Positions 25,231 through 33,452 of a stretch of 64,000 nt of DNA are shown here, piece by piece (the first letter of the stretch is position 1; each line of letters begins with the position of its first letter). The notes beneath the pieces were generated by a model, which was given only the letters and a program-made list of their open reading frames with translations, had not been told where the DNA came from and did not search any database. The stretch comes from Lacticaseibacillus suilingensis (lineage in GTDB: Bacteria; Bacillota; Bacilli; Lactobacillales; Lactobacillaceae): positions 62,001 through 126,000 of the forward strand of contig NZ_BOLV01000002.1 in the NCBI RefSeq assembly GCF_016861845.1. The letters are read 5' to 3'. The translations under genes were made by a program, and so were the position numbers.

Positions 25231-25521
25231 TTATTCAGCTTTTGCTGCTGGATAAACAGATACTTGTTTCTTATCGCGGCCAAGGCGTTCGAATTTCACA
25301 ACGCCATCTGCGGTTGCAAACAAAGTATCATCGCCGCCACGGCCGACGTTAACGCCTGGGTGAATCTTGGTACCGCGCTGACGGTACAAGATGTTACCAG
25401 CCTTAACGAATTGACCGTCGGCACGCTTGCTGCCAAGCCGGCGACCGGCAGAGTTACGACCGTTTGAAGTCGAACCGCCACCTTTGTGGTGAGAGAAGAA
25501 CTGCAAATTCATCTTTAACAT
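25231..25521 (-). CDS. rpmA: 50S ribosomal protein L27, with cleavable N-terminal extension
   Basis: A 96-residue precursor. The conserved [21 protein letters not shown] start of mature L27 is preceded by MLKMNLQFF, the extension that Firmicutes remove after the FF pair with the Prp protease. That protease is encoded immediately upstream (25554-25898). The order rplU-prp-rpmA is conserved. AGGTGT lies before the ATG. Confidence 0.97.
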   Translation of the reverse strand: MLKMNLQFFSHHKGGGSTSNGRNSAGRRLGSKRADGQFVKAGNILYRQRGTKIHPGVNVGRGGDDTLFATADGVVKFERLGRDKKQVSVYPAAKAE

Positions 25522-25553
25522 AAGTTGTACACCTCCGAGTATCGAATATTGAA

Positions 25554-25898
25554 TCAGGCTTGTTGCTGGGTTGTGACGTGCAGATAATCGCCGTAATTTT
25601 CTTCAATGCTGGTCAGGGATAACAGCAAATTCTCAAGGAGAATCTGTGCGATATGCTCCTGTTCACCATTCACTGGTTGTTCCAGCGCCAAAACTAGGTG
25701 CCCGCCGTTGACCTCATCTGCGTCCACATCCGGCTGAAAGCCGGCTAACGCTTCGATGCCATTGACAGCGCCGATACTGACGGCTGAAACCGCGCTACAG
25801 ACCAAATCATGCCCGTAATCACCTGAATCGGCATGGCCGGTTAAGCTAAAATGGCTGATTTCGCCTTGCGCGTCCCGCGTAAAAATCGCTTTGATCAT
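25554..25898 (-). CDS. prp: Ribosomal-processing cysteine protease Prp
   Basis: A 114-residue protease that trims L27. [18 protein letters not shown] places His22 and Cys34 at the catalytic positions known from Staphylococcus aureus Prp. It sits between its neighbours rplU and rpmA. It starts at ATG 25898, 12 bases after rplU. Confidence 0.95.
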   Translation of the reverse strand: MIKAIFTRDAQGEISHFSLTGHADSGDYGHDLVCSAVSAVSIGAVNGIEALAGFQPDVDADEVNGGHLVLALEQPVNGEQEHIAQILLENLLLSLTSIEENYGDYLHVTTQQQA

Positions 25899-25910
25899 GC
25901 GAACTCCTTG

Positions 25911-26222
25911 TTAGGCGTTGATCGCGTCGATAACCACTTTCGTATATGGCTGACGGTGGCCCTTCTTCTGGTGTTGATGCTTCTTAGGCTTGTACTTGTA
26001 GGTAACAACCTTCTTTTCGCGCCCTTGCTTCTCAACTTTACCAGTGACCGTTGCACCGTCGATCGTTGGTGTGCCAATCTTGGCATCGCCTTCGCCGCCG
26101 ACCAAAATGACTTGGTCGAATGTAACTGTCTTGCCTTCTTCAACATCGAGCTTCTCGACGTAAAGTGCTTCACCGACTTCAGCCTTGTATTGCTTACCAC
26201 CGGTTTTGATAATTGCGTACAT
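25911..26222 (-). CDS. rplU: 50S ribosomal protein L21
   Basis: A 103-residue protein starting [13 protein letters not shown] and containing the [18 protein letters not shown]-terminal region of L21. The ATG at 26222 has a perfect GGAGGT seven bases upstream; an in-frame ATG three codons earlier overlaps the spacer. It leads the rplU-prp-rpmA operon. Confidence 0.97.
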   Translation of the reverse strand: MYAIIKTGGKQYKAEVGEALYVEKLDVEEGKTVTFDQVILVGGEGDAKIGTPTIDGATVTGKVEKQGREKKVVTYKYKPKKHQHQKKGHRQPYTKVVIDAINA

Positions 26223-26335
26223 CTTGTGCACCTCCTGTTGCCCGTAGGCTTTTTCCCCTGAGTACTCGCCAAGTCAGGTGCTACGCTTAAAAACCTGACG
26301 TTGTGCGGTTGCAGTTGAGGGGTGACAAATACAAC
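26223..26335 (-). ncRNA. Probable ribosomal protein L21 leader
   Basis: About 110 bases between the promoter and rplU can fold into stems, including CCTGAC-type and CCCCTCAACTG-type arms (CACCCCTCA with TCAGGGG-like mate). The segment ends in CTACGGGCAACAGGAGGTG at the ribosome binding site. Position and length match the Firmicutes L21 leader, which is thought to bind L21 for autoregulation. I could not check it against a covariance model. Confidence 0.6.
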
Positions 26336-26341
26336 GTTCAG

Positions 26342-26370
26342 ATTGTACCAAAGAAAACCCGCCAGCGCAA
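26342..26370 (-). promoter_or_regulatory. rplU operon promoter
   Basis: Minus-strand TTGCGC (26365-26370) and TACAAT (26342-26347) are 17 bases apart, giving a leader of about 110 bases. Confidence 0.7.
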
Positions 26371-26386
26371 GTCTTGGCGGTAGGGA

Positions 26387-26415
26387 TTGTCGCCGCCGCA
26401 CTTGGCCGGTATACT
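26387..26415 (+). promoter_or_regulatory. Promoter of the 26434 small membrane protein gene
   Basis: TTGTCG (26387-26392) and TATACT (26410-26415) are 17 bases apart, about 19 bases before the GTG start. It is divergent from the rplU promoter. Confidence 0.65.
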
Positions 26416-26433
26416 ACCTTCAGGAGGTGGATC

Positions 26434-26676
26434 GTGTTGGTTGCTTTGTTGATTGCTTTGATCTATTTGATTTCGGCAGGCTTGCTCCTGATCACCACGG
26501 CGCGCTTGCATCAACCCTTGAATCTCGTGGTGGCCGGCTGCTTGTGGGTCATTTTATTCGGCCTCAGTCTCAAATTCTGGGGCTTCGGCGGCTTCAGTTT
26601 GCTATACGGCTTATGGATGCTGGCCATGATTGGCGGCTTGTACGGTCTGCGCTATTATTTCCGCCAGACGAAATAG
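26434..26676 (+). CDS. Small membrane protein of unknown function
   Basis: An 80-residue hydrophobic protein with about three transmembrane segments: residues 2-20, 27-45 and 50-70. The tail is basic, ending RYYFRQTK. The GTG at 26434 has AGGAGGT (26422-26428) in ideal position, which fixes the start. I do not recognise the family. It is monocistronic, with its own promoter, and convergent with pepX. Confidence 0.75.
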   Translation: MLVALLIALIYLISAGLLLITTARLHQPLNLVVAGCLWVILFGLSLKFWGFGGFSLLYGLWMLAMIGGLYGLRYYFRQTK

Positions 26677-26706
26677 AAAAAGGCTCGATCAAACTGCAAT
26701 CGAACC
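26674..26706 (-). terminator. Second hairpin downstream of pepX
   Basis: Minus-strand GGTTCGAT and ATCGAGCC arms precede a TTTTTCTATTT tract. It overlaps the end of the convergent small membrane gene and backs up the stronger hairpin at 26761-26805. Confidence 0.55.
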
Positions 26707-26760
26707 CTGCCCCTGCCAAGGACCTTCAGTATACCACCAGCGCTATCATCAATTCGAGTC

Positions 26761-26805
26761 CAAAAACAAATCGGCCTTTCGCTAGCATTGCGAGAAGCCG
26801 ATTTT
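26761..26805. terminator. pepX terminator, likely bidirectional
   Basis: CGGCCTTTCGC (26772-26782) pairs with GCGAGAAGCCG (26790-26800) with one mismatch. T tracts follow on both strands, so it can serve pepX and the convergent gene. Confidence 0.8.
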
Positions 26806-26810
26806 TCTTG

Positions 26811-29207
26811 TTATTTCGTTCGTAAAGGCAACAGCAATTCACTTTGCGCCAGATCAACGTGGAAATTAACCACCGCTTCGGTTCGCTGGGTCTGCGCCAT
26901 ATCTGCACCATGAATGATCAGCGCCAGATGTCGACTGGCCGGCAAGTTCAAATGCGTTGGCTGCAAGTCGAACTCGACGGTGAAGGGTTGGCCCGGCACC
27001 ACCGGCACATTTTCATACGCGTTGTGCTGGTTTTGCACGTTGACATGGCCGAAGCTGACCAGCTTGCTGGCAGACGGCTGTTTTTCCGGTTTGAACTCCA
27101 AAATCGAAGCCGTTTTAAAATCATAGCCGAGTTGCCAGCCGGCTGGATCAACTGCACTGGCTACTGGCGTGAAGCGCAACGCATCCCCCACGTCGACTAA
27201 CCGCACCGACAAAATGGCCGTTGGTTGATCAATCCACAGCCGCAGCTTCAGATGCGGGACGCCTTCCAAGGTGACGGCTGTGCCGAACGCTGGCAAACCT
27301 AACCAAAGACGCGCGTCATTGTAGCGCGAGTCTGGTTTGATGATGTCTGCTTCGAATTCATCAGAATTCGAATGCGCCGCGGTGAAAATACTCGTGGCAT
27401 TGTCGGCAAAGCTGGCCCGCGGCGCTTTGAAATCCGCGGCCAAGTTCAGGGGCTTCACCTCATGGTCACTGGCCGGTGCGCCAAAATCTTCGTACGTGTG
27501 CCAGGTTTCCGGGGTCACGTTATCCTGCACCGTGACGTTCGGCAAGGTGGCTGGCGCATTGTTGTCAACGCCGAGCAATTCATAGGACAGCCACAAATTT
27601 AATTGGTCAGCGAAGTCCAGCGAGCGGATGTTGTCCAAGTAAGTATGTTGGCCTTGATGCAGGAATAACTTCTTATTGATGGGCAAATCCCGCAGGCCAT
27701 TCCAGAAGCGAATAGCGTTAGCCGGTTTGACGTTCCAGTCGTTGAGGCCATGTTCAATCACGACATCGCAACGAATGTCTTGCAAGTGGTTGCGATAGTT
27801 ACGCTCATCCCACCAGGCACTGTAATCGCCAGTTTGACGATCTTGATCGGCGGTGATTTGCGCCAAAGCACGGTCCCAGGTCGGCTTAATTTTCAGGTAA
27901 TCGCCTGTTTGTTTCTGCCGCGAGAAAGTATCCACCGCCAGCACATCGGCGTCTTCCCCTTGGAAACCGCCTGGCGCAACGACCAAGCCGTTTTCCCGGT
28001 AGTAATCGTACCAAGAGGAAATGGCAGACTCGGAGATCACGGTTTTCAGTCCCGCCACGCCACTGGTGGCAGCGGCAATCGACAGCGTCCCTAGGTAAGA
28101 CTTCCCAGTCATGGCCACTTTACCATTGCTCCACCAGGCTTTGATTTCGATGCCATCGGTGCGGTTGGTGAAGGCCTTGCGCTGGCCGGTCAACCATTCA
28201 ATCACCGCCACGGCGGAATCGGTTTCGCTTTGACCGCCGGTGCTGCGGACACCATCTGAACCGCGGGTCCCGACCCCACCGGAGTACACCGTCACGAAGC
28301 CCCGCGGCAGCATAAAGTCATTGAACATGTAGATACCATTTTCATCGCCGTAAACTTCGGCGGTGGTGCTTTCGCCGTTCACGGGTTGATGAGGCAAATC
28401 GGTAGGCGCCGGTACTTTTGCCGTGACGTCAGCGCGCGTGTGCGAGTGAGTCTTCACCGCCAGCGTGGGATCGGGCTTGTGGGTGATCCAATCGACATCG
28501 TTGGTGCCATGGAAATAAGGATTGGCCGTGAACAGCACCGGCATTTTAACGCCGTGATCCGTGGCAGCGGGCCGGAAAATGGTCACTTCCAGCATGTCAC
28601 GCTTGCCATCCTCGTCGGTGTCCAAGTCCGATTCCACCCACACCACTTCACGACGCAAGTGGCGCGCATCAAACACTGCCTGGGCTTTACCGTTGAAGAA
28701 GAGATACTCCGGTTTGGCCTTCCCCGCTTGGAAGTCCTGATAGAAGCCGCGATTGGCCAAATCATCCAAGTAGTTGACCAAGTGCTTTGTGCGCGTGCAC
28801 AGCAGCAAATACAACGCCGCGTAAAAGTCGGCCGCGGACTCAATCGCATCGTCAACGACTGGGAGCTGAGTTTTGGCCATAAAACCCAGGGCATCATCAA
28901 GCGGATAGTCGGTCAGGGGTTCAAACCCCAAGAGCTGCAAGGCAACCGCATAAAAGATTTCGCGGCTGATGGTGGTTGGCTTAGTGGCCAGCCACGCCCC
29001 TAAATCCAGCTTGGCCGTGGCGGCCACCGCAGCTAACGCCTGCGCCTTGGCCGTATTCGACAATGCTTCTGGAAAAAGCTTAGCATAGGCCGCGCTGGCG
29101 ACTGCGGCTAATGGTTGGTCCAGCGTCACGTTAAAGCCGATGGCAGTCAGTTCCTGGCATTGCTGGTCAAAGCTGACGGTGACGCGGCCAAATTGATTGA
29201 GTTTCAA
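26811..29207 (-). CDS. pepX: Xaa-Pro dipeptidyl-peptidase PepX
   Basis: A 798-residue S15 serine peptidase that removes X-Pro dipeptides, important for casein-derived peptides. A helical N-terminal domain is followed by the alpha/beta hydrolase with GKSYLGT, which puts the nucleophile at Ser370. A C-terminal jelly-roll completes it. Downstream, VVIEHGLNDWNV and FLHQGQHTYLD hold the expected Asp and His regions. The TTG start at 29207 follows GAGGA. Length is typical of lactobacilli. The gene is monocistronic. Confidence 0.97.
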   Translation of the reverse strand: MKLNQFGRVTVSFDQQCQELTAIGFNVTLDQPLAAVASAAYAKLFPEALSNTAKAQALAAVAATAKLDLGAWLATKPTTISREIFYAVALQLLGFEPLTDYPLDDALGFMAKTQLPVVDDAIESAADFYAALYLLLCTRTKHLVNYLDDLANRGFYQDFQAGKAKPEYLFFNGKAQAVFDARHLRREVVWVESDLDTDEDGKRDMLEVTIFRPAATDHGVKMPVLFTANPYFHGTNDVDWITHKPDPTLAVKTHSHTRADVTAKVPAPTDLPHQPVNGESTTAEVYGDENGIYMFNDFMLPRGFVTVYSGGVGTRGSDGVRSTGGQSETDSAVAVIEWLTGQRKAFTNRTDGIEIKAWWSNGKVAMTGKSYLGTLSIAAATSGVAGLKTVISESAISSWYDYYRENGLVVAPGGFQGEDADVLAVDTFSRQKQTGDYLKIKPTWDRALAQITADQDRQTGDYSAWWDERNYRNHLQDIRCDVVIEHGLNDWNVKPANAIRFWNGLRDLPINKKLFLHQGQHTYLDNIRSLDFADQLNLWLSYELLGVDNNAPATLPNVTVQDNVTPETWHTYEDFGAPASDHEVKPLNLAADFKAPRASFADNATSIFTAAHSNSDEFEADIIKPDSRYNDARLWLGLPAFGTAVTLEGVPHLKLRLWIDQPTAILSVRLVDVGDALRFTPVASAVDPAGWQLGYDFKTASILEFKPEKQPSASKLVSFGHVNVQNQHNAYENVPVVPGQPFTVEFDLQPTHLNLPASRHLALIIHGADMAQTQRTEAVVNFHVDLAQSELLLPLRTK

Positions 29208-29279
29208 AGCAATTCCTCATTTCTTCTTCATTTCTTTCAGTCTAGACGACTCACCGCCGCCTTTCAAGCCAAGCAGTGA

Positions 29280-29309
29280 TTGACAGGCCTCAATGCCCGT
29301 TCGTATAAT
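29280..29309 (+). promoter_or_regulatory. tRNA-Arg promoter
   Basis: Perfect TTGACA (29280-29285) and TATAAT (29304-29309) with an 18-base spacer, 12 bases before the tRNA. Confidence 0.9.
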
Positions 29310-29321
29310 GGAAAGCGTGCT

Positions 29322-29395
29322 GCGATAGTAGCTCAGTTGGATAGAGCAATGGTCTTCTAAACCATCGGTCCCGAGTTCGAATCTCGGCTATCGCA
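29322..29395 (+). tRNA. tRNA-Arg (anticodon TCT)
   Basis: A full cloverleaf is visible. Acceptor arms are GCGATAG and CTATCGC, the D arm is GCTC/GAGC, the anticodon stem is ATGGT/ACCAT with loop CTTCTAA, and the T arm is CCGAG/CTCGG with loop TTCGAAT. The anticodon TCT at 29356-29358 reads AGA/AGG arginine codons. CCA is not encoded and must be added. Confidence 0.97.
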
Positions 29396-29408
29396 CTTTT
29401 GAGCTAAG

Positions 29409-29437
29409 AAAAACCCGCAAATTTGCGGGTTTTTTTA
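29409..29437. terminator. Bidirectional terminator between tRNA-Arg and the patatin gene
   Basis: AAAACCCGCAAATTTGCGGGTTTT is a perfect palindrome with T runs on both sides. Confidence 0.9.
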
Positions 29438-30301
29438 ATCTTCTGATGCGTGAGATAGATATGCCTGCATCCCTGGCAGCGCCGCTTCGGCCTCTGCCAT
29501 CCCGGTTTGATGCAAGGCGGTTAATTTGTTGACATCACGCTCCAGGCGGCCAACGGTGACCGGCTCTTGTGGGGCAATGACAAAGACCTGGCCCTGCTGC
29601 TCCAGTTGCTGAAGCTGGGCGGCCTGCTGGTTATACATCTCCGGCCGGGCGCTGGCGGTGCTCGCAAAAGCCGGATACTCGGCAAAACTGTGCTGATAAG
29701 CGCGGCGTAATACGGCGCTCGTCGGGTTCTTGCGGTAAGTCCGTTCTCTGGTGCGGACCACCACGATTTGATCAAAACCGCGCTTTTGGGCATAAGCAAA
29801 CGGAATGGAATCGGCAATCCCACCATCCAGGCAGACGCCAGCATTCGTGACCGCCGGCGCCGAAATGAACGGCATCGCGGAGCTGGCTTTCAAATCTGCC
29901 ACGAGGTCGCGCCCTTGCGGATGCCTAAAGTACACTGCCTGGCCGGAAGCCAGCGCCGTTGCAACCACGACAAATTCGCTGGTTGAGCTGCGGTACGTCC
30001 GCTCATCAAAGTTCTCCCAATCGCCGCTATGCGGAGCAAAAAGATAATCAAGATTGATAATGTCCTGGCGTTTAAAGGCGCGCCGCAGAGAAATATAATT
30101 TTTATCTTGGCGGTGTTTGGTGTTGATGGTATTGGTGCGGCCAATCTGCTCAGACAAGTAGTTCGTCCCACACAGTGCCCCGGCTGACACGCCAACCACC
30201 AGTTCAAAGTGGATGTCATGCTTCAGAAACGTGTCCAACACCCCGGCGGTGTACTGACCACGCAAAGCCCCGCCTTCCAAAATTAATGCTGCTCGATACA
30301 T
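29435..30301 (-). CDS. Patatin-like phospholipase (YjjU/RssA-like)
   Basis: A 288-residue serine hydrolase. LEGGALRGQYTAGVLD at residues 7-22 is the oxyanion loop, GVSAGAL the nucleophile elbow and DGGIADS the catalytic Asp motif. The C-terminal 100 residues are helical and specific to this subgroup. The start directly follows the stop of the membrane protein gene at 30302, so they form one operon. The role is unknown; membrane lipid turnover is plausible. Confidence 0.88.
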   Translation of the reverse strand: MYRAALILEGGALRGQYTAGVLDTFLKHDIHFELVVGVSAGALCGTNYLSEQIGRTNTINTKHRQDKNYISLRRAFKRQDIINLDYLFAPHSGDWENFDERTYRSSTSEFVVVATALASGQAVYFRHPQGRDLVADLKASSAMPFISAPAVTNAGVCLDGGIADSIPFAYAQKRGFDQIVVVRTRERTYRKNPTSAVLRRAYQHSFAEYPAFASTASARPEMYNQQAAQLQQLEQQGQVFVIAPQEPVTVGRLERDVNKLTALHQTGMAEAEAALPGMQAYLSHASED

Positions 30302-30871
30302 TTACTTCACCTCTGATTCGCGTTGGGTCGACGTCGATTCTGCTAGGTCACTTGGGGCCGGCGCAGCAGCCGCGGCATCATTTGCCGAGGTCTCACTTGC
30401 AGCGACGGTTTTATCCGCTGAGGTTTCAGTGTTTGCCTGGCCTTCAACTGGGGCTGCCGTATACTCACCAGTGGCGAAGACCACATAGCGCTGACCGTCC
30501 TGACTGGTCACGACGAATTGAATCGGTGAAGACACCGCCACGGTGCCACTTTCAGTGTGCCAGCCGAAATCGCCCACTTTTTCCGTGAGCAAGCTTTCTG
30601 CAGCGGAAGCGCTGGTGATTGGCTCCCAATCCAAAGGCAGATGCCCGTTCTTTTGTTCGAGTTCAGTAATGGTGGCGCGATCCGACGGCAGCCCTGGCTT
30701 GGCCGCTGGCTGGTGCAGAATGTGCCAGACGATTGCCGCCACCAACACCAGCGTCAGCACCCCCCAGATCACCTGATGCGCCACCATCAGCAGCACTGCG
30801 AGGATGACCCCCACGATTCCGGTGATCAAGGCGCCTTTCAAGTCTCGTGTTTCTTTGGTTTCCTCTTCCAT
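30302..30871 (-). CDS. Putative membrane protein, two helices with low-complexity tail
   Basis: A 189-residue protein of unknown family. An acidic N-terminus (EEETKETRD) precedes two adjacent hydrophobic stretches at about residues 14-32 and 35-52. A soluble domain of about 75 residues follows, then an Ala/Ser/Thr/Glu-rich disordered tail. The ATG at 30871 follows GGAGG; an upstream in-frame GTG has no site. It sits in front of the patatin gene with no gap, suggesting a functional link. Its layout recalls the protein at 1780-2436, but no homology is claimed. Confidence 0.72.
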   Translation of the reverse strand: MEEETKETRDLKGALITGIVGVILAVLLMVAHQVIWGVLTLVLVAAIVWHILHQPAAKPGLPSDRATITELEQKNGHLPLDWEPITSASAAESLLTEKVGDFGWHTESGTVAVSSPIQFVVTSQDGQRYVVFATGEYTAAPVEGQANTETSADKTVAASETSANDAAAAAPAPSDLAESTSTQRESEVK

Positions 30872-30941
30872 GTCATGGCCTCCGTTTCTTTGTGTTCTAT
30901 CTTCGCACACCCAGCCCGCTGGCGCAAAAAACCTTTCTCAA

Positions 30942-31296
30942 AGGCTGCGAAGGGCGGCGGGCTTGGCCGGATGGCTAGCCTAGGTCAGGGCATTGAAGGC
31001 GCTTTTGGCCTTCGAGGGCCTGACCGTAGCTGGACAGTCCGGCTTTGCCGACCGTAGCGTAACTAAAGGCTGCTGAGGGCGGCCGCACTCAGCTCGACGA
31101 ATAGCCTAGCTCTGAGCATTAGCGGCGCACTTTGCCGCTGAGGATCGGAGCATAGCTATGCGCCCGAGCGTTACCGACCGGAGCGCATCTAAAGCCTGTG
31201 GAGGGCGGCGTTAGGCCGATGAGTCGCCTAGCTCAAGGCATTGCTACCTGGTTGCGGCGGTGAGGCCTTAGCTCGTTCTGCTCTGCTCCGGTTCTC
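30942..31296 (+). repeat. Three tandem intergenic hairpin elements (locus D)
   Basis: Units begin at about 30942, 31067 and 31193, a period of 125-126 bases, each with a GGCTG-type left end and a GAGGGCGGC motif. Inner stems differ: D1 uses GGTCAGG with CCTGACC and GAAGGC with GCCTTC; D2 uses GCTCTGAGC with GATCGGAGC and AGCGGC with GCCGCT. D3 is degenerate after its centre. The array fills most of the 550-base gap between the divergent membrane protein gene and the small gene at 31421; no other gene is seen there. Confidence 0.85.
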
Positions 31297-31337
31297 TACG
31301 ACTTCCGACTGATTTTACGCCACTAGAAGGTTTTCTT

Positions 31338-31366
31338 TTGACTTGCTTACTAAAATATAGTATAGT
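31338..31366 (+). promoter_or_regulatory. Promoter of the 40-residue gene
   Basis: TTGACT (31338-31343) and TATAGT (31361-31366) with a 17-base AT-rich spacer. A leader of about 50 bases follows. Confidence 0.8.
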
Positions 31367-31420
31367 TATTTCATCGCTACTGAACGACCATTCATGCGTG
31401 ATCGAATGGAGGTAATACAC

Positions 31421-31543
31421 ATGAAATACAGAATTCAATTAGATACCAATACGCAACAATTTATCGCAATCGATCCTGCCAACCAAACTCACATTGGTCG
31501 TGGCGCGACGATTGAACAAGCCGTGGCTCAGCTTTCACGCTAA
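31421..31543 (+). CDS. Small 40-residue protein of unknown function
   Basis: A complete short gene with a strong promoter, GGAGGT in good position before ATG 31421, and a strong terminator. The protein starts MKYRIQLDTNTQQFIAIDP and ends IEQAVAQLSR. A predicted pattern of two beta strands, a glycine turn and one helix resembles the N-terminal half of HicB-like folds, but it is too short for that family and no HicA toxin is adjacent. The complete expression signals support it as real. Confidence 0.7.
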   Translation: MKYRIQLDTNTQQFIAIDPANQTHIGRGATIEQAVAQLSR

Positions 31544-31548
31544 GCACA

Positions 31549-31588
31549 GCAAAAGCCGGAGGGAAAAGTTTTCCCTCCGGCTTTTTTT
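31549..31588. terminator. Bidirectional terminator between the 40-residue gene and glnA
   Basis: A near-perfect palindrome of GCCGGAGGGAAAA and TTTTCCCTCCGGC arms, with T runs on the plus strand (seven) and the minus strand. Confidence 0.9.
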
Positions 31589-31600
31589 GTTTGGTTTGGC

Positions 31601-32941
31601 TTAGTAGAGTTCGAGGTACTGGCTGCGTTCCCATTCAGAAACACTTTGCCGATAAGCCGCCCACTCCAGGTCTTTGGAATCCGTGAAACTGCGGAACAGA
31701 TGCTCACCCAGCGCATTTTTGACCACTTGGTCCGAAGCCAACGCCTTCAATGCGTTATGCAGCGTCGAAGGTAAGTCTTGGATGTGGTTGGCTTTGCGTT
31801 CGGTATCTTGCATCGAGTAGATGTTACGATCCACCGCATCTTCCGGATCCAGCTGGTTGCGCACACCATCGAGGCCGGCCTCCAGAATCGCCGCAATCGC
31901 GAGGTATGGGTTGGCCGTTGGATCAACGGACCGCATTTCCAGCCGCGTCCCTAGGCCACGAGATTGTGGCACTCGAATCAGTGGACTGCGGTTAGTGCCA
32001 GACCACGCGATGTAAACAGGCGCTTCATAGCCAGGAACCAAGCGTTTGTAAGAGTTAACGGTGGGGTTGTTGATAGCCGTCAAGCCGCGCGCATGGGCCA
32101 GCAGACCGGCGAGAAAATGCATCGCCACTGGGCTCAGTTTTTCATCGGCATCGGCATCGTAGAAGGCATTGCCCTGTTCATTAAACAAGGACATGTTGAT
32201 GTGCATCCCTGAGCCGTTAATGCCTTGCAAAGGCTTGGGCATGAAGGTCGCATACAAGCCATGCTTGCGGGCAATGGACTTCACCACCAGCTTAAAAGTC
32301 TGAATATTATCGGCGGCATCTACCGCGTCGGCGTACTTGAAGTCGATTTCATGCTGACCTGGGGCCACTTCATGGTGCGAAGCTTCCACTTCGAAGCCCA
32401 TTTTTTCCAATTCCAGCACGATATCGCGCCGGCAGTTTTCCCCTAAATCAAGCGGGGCAAAGTCAAAATAGGAGCCCTTATCATTCAACTTCAAGGAAGG
32501 TTCGCCATTTTCATCCAGCTTGAATAAGAAAAATTCTGGCTCCGGGCCAATGTTAAAGGCAGTGTAGCCAGCCTTATGCGCATCTTCCATCACCCGAATC
32601 AGATTGTTCCGGGGGTCGCCGACAAAAGGTTCACCGTCGGGCGTATGCACACTGCAAATCAACCGCGCAATCTTGCCGCCGTCGTTTTCCCAAGGGAAAA
32701 GCAGCCAGGTGTTCAAATCAGGGAACAGCAGCATGTCACTTTCTTCGATGCGGACAAAGCCATCGATGGAGGAGCCATCAAAGGTCATTTTGTTGGCTAG
32801 GACCTTCTCTAATTGCGAAACCGGCACCTCGACGTTTTTGATGATGCCGTTGATGTCGGTGAACATCAACCGTAAAAATTCAACGTTTTGCTCTTTGACG
32901 CTCTGCCGAATCATATCAGCAGTAATCGCTTGTTTAGCCAT
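31601..32941 (-). CDS. glnA: Glutamine synthetase, type I
   Basis: A 446-residue GSI-alpha enzyme that makes glutamine from glutamate, ammonia and [11 protein letters not shown] near residue 54, the EPEFFLF metal site, the [10 protein letters not shown] loop and a NRSPLIRVP segment are intact. The short length without the adenylylation insertion fits the alpha type, which is controlled by feedback and by GlnR. It is the second gene of the glnR-glnA operon. Confidence 0.97.
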   Translation of the reverse strand: MAKQAITADMIRQSVKEQNVEFLRLMFTDINGIIKNVEVPVSQLEKVLANKMTFDGSSIDGFVRIEESDMLLFPDLNTWLLFPWENDGGKIARLICSVHTPDGEPFVGDPRNNLIRVMEDAHKAGYTAFNIGPEPEFFLFKLDENGEPSLKLNDKGSYFDFAPLDLGENCRRDIVLELEKMGFEVEASHHEVAPGQHEIDFKYADAVDAADNIQTFKLVVKSIARKHGLYATFMPKPLQGINGSGMHINMSLFNEQGNAFYDADADEKLSPVAMHFLAGLLAHARGLTAINNPTVNSYKRLVPGYEAPVYIAWSGTNRSPLIRVPQSRGLGTRLEMRSVDPTANPYLAIAAILEAGLDGVRNQLDPEDAVDRNIYSMQDTERKANHIQDLPSTLHNALKALASDQVVKNALGEHLFRSFTDSKDLEWAAYRQSVSEWERSQYLELY

Positions 32942-32965
32942 GAAGTCGCTCCTTTTCCCTTCCCA

Positions 32966-33331
32966 TTACGGACGAAATCCGAAACCTTGAGTCGGCTGAT
33001 CCGGTCCGCTTGGATTCAGTCGACCCTGATTGAGCAATTCCTCACGCAGCATGCGCCGCACTTCTTCGTCGCTGAGTGGCTGGCGGTGGCGCGGATGGCG
33101 CTGCTGTTTGATATCGGCAATCGTGAAGCCGTCTTTCAGCTGGGTGCTGATTTCGAGCAACGCGTCGATATTGTTCAAGGAATACAGTCGGTGATTGCCC
33201 GCCGTCCGCTCGGTTTTGATCAAGCCCTGTGCTTCGTAGTACCGAATCTGACGCGCAGTCAAATCGGTTAACGCCATCACCGTCCCGATCGGCAAGACTG
33301 GGCGGGTGCGAATGTCATCGATGTCTGGCAT
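32966..33331 (-). CDS. glnR: MerR-family nitrogen regulator GlnR
   Basis: A 121-residue MerR-type repressor. LPIGTVMALTDLTARQIRYYEAQGLI is the DNA-binding domain and the C-terminus is the short GlnA-interaction tail. The ATG at 33331 gives the usual MPDIDDIRTRPVLPIG start and follows AAGGGGG. It represses its own operon when feedback-inhibited GlnA is present. A matching operator lies upstream. Confidence 0.93.
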   Translation of the reverse strand: MPDIDDIRTRPVLPIGTVMALTDLTARQIRYYEAQGLIKTERTAGNHRLYSLNNIDALLEISTQLKDGFTIADIKQQRHPRHRQPLSDEEVRRMLREELLNQGRLNPSGPDQPTQGFGFRP

Positions 33332-33359
33332 CAGCCTGGCCCCCTTTATCACGTGTACC

Positions 33360-33412
33360 AGACTACCAACTTCAAAACCAGGCGTCAACGGCTGATGTCA
33401 GTTTTTCTAACA
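33360..33412 (-). promoter_or_regulatory. glnRA promoter with GlnR box
   Basis: TGTCAGTTTTTCTAACA (33396-33412) matches TGTNAN7TNACA, the GlnR/TnrA site, on both strands. Just downstream on the minus strand are TTGACG (33383-33388) and TAGTCT (33360-33365) with a 17-base spacer. The box lies a few bases upstream of the -35. Confidence 0.85.
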
Positions 33413-33418
33413 TTCATC

Positions 33419-33447
33419 AAAAAAGATTCGGCGGCTGCCGAATCTTT
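33419..33447. terminator. Terminator after ynbB
   Basis: GATTCGGC and GCCGAATC arms flanked by A and T runs. It separates ynbB from the glnRA promoter. Confidence 0.85.
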
Positions 33448-33452
33448 CCGGT

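Noticed and set aside
28386-29003. 205-codon open frame antisense to pepX
   Set aside because: pepX is complete and conserved on the other strand; the frame has Arg/Gln-rich shadow composition.
30942-31296. Possible CRISPR array
   Set aside because: The unit is about 125 bases, has no short identical repeats separated by unique spacers, and forms long hairpins throughout. No cas gene is nearby.
31421-31543. HicAB toxin-antitoxin
   Set aside because: The protein is far shorter than HicB and no HicA-like gene lies next to it.
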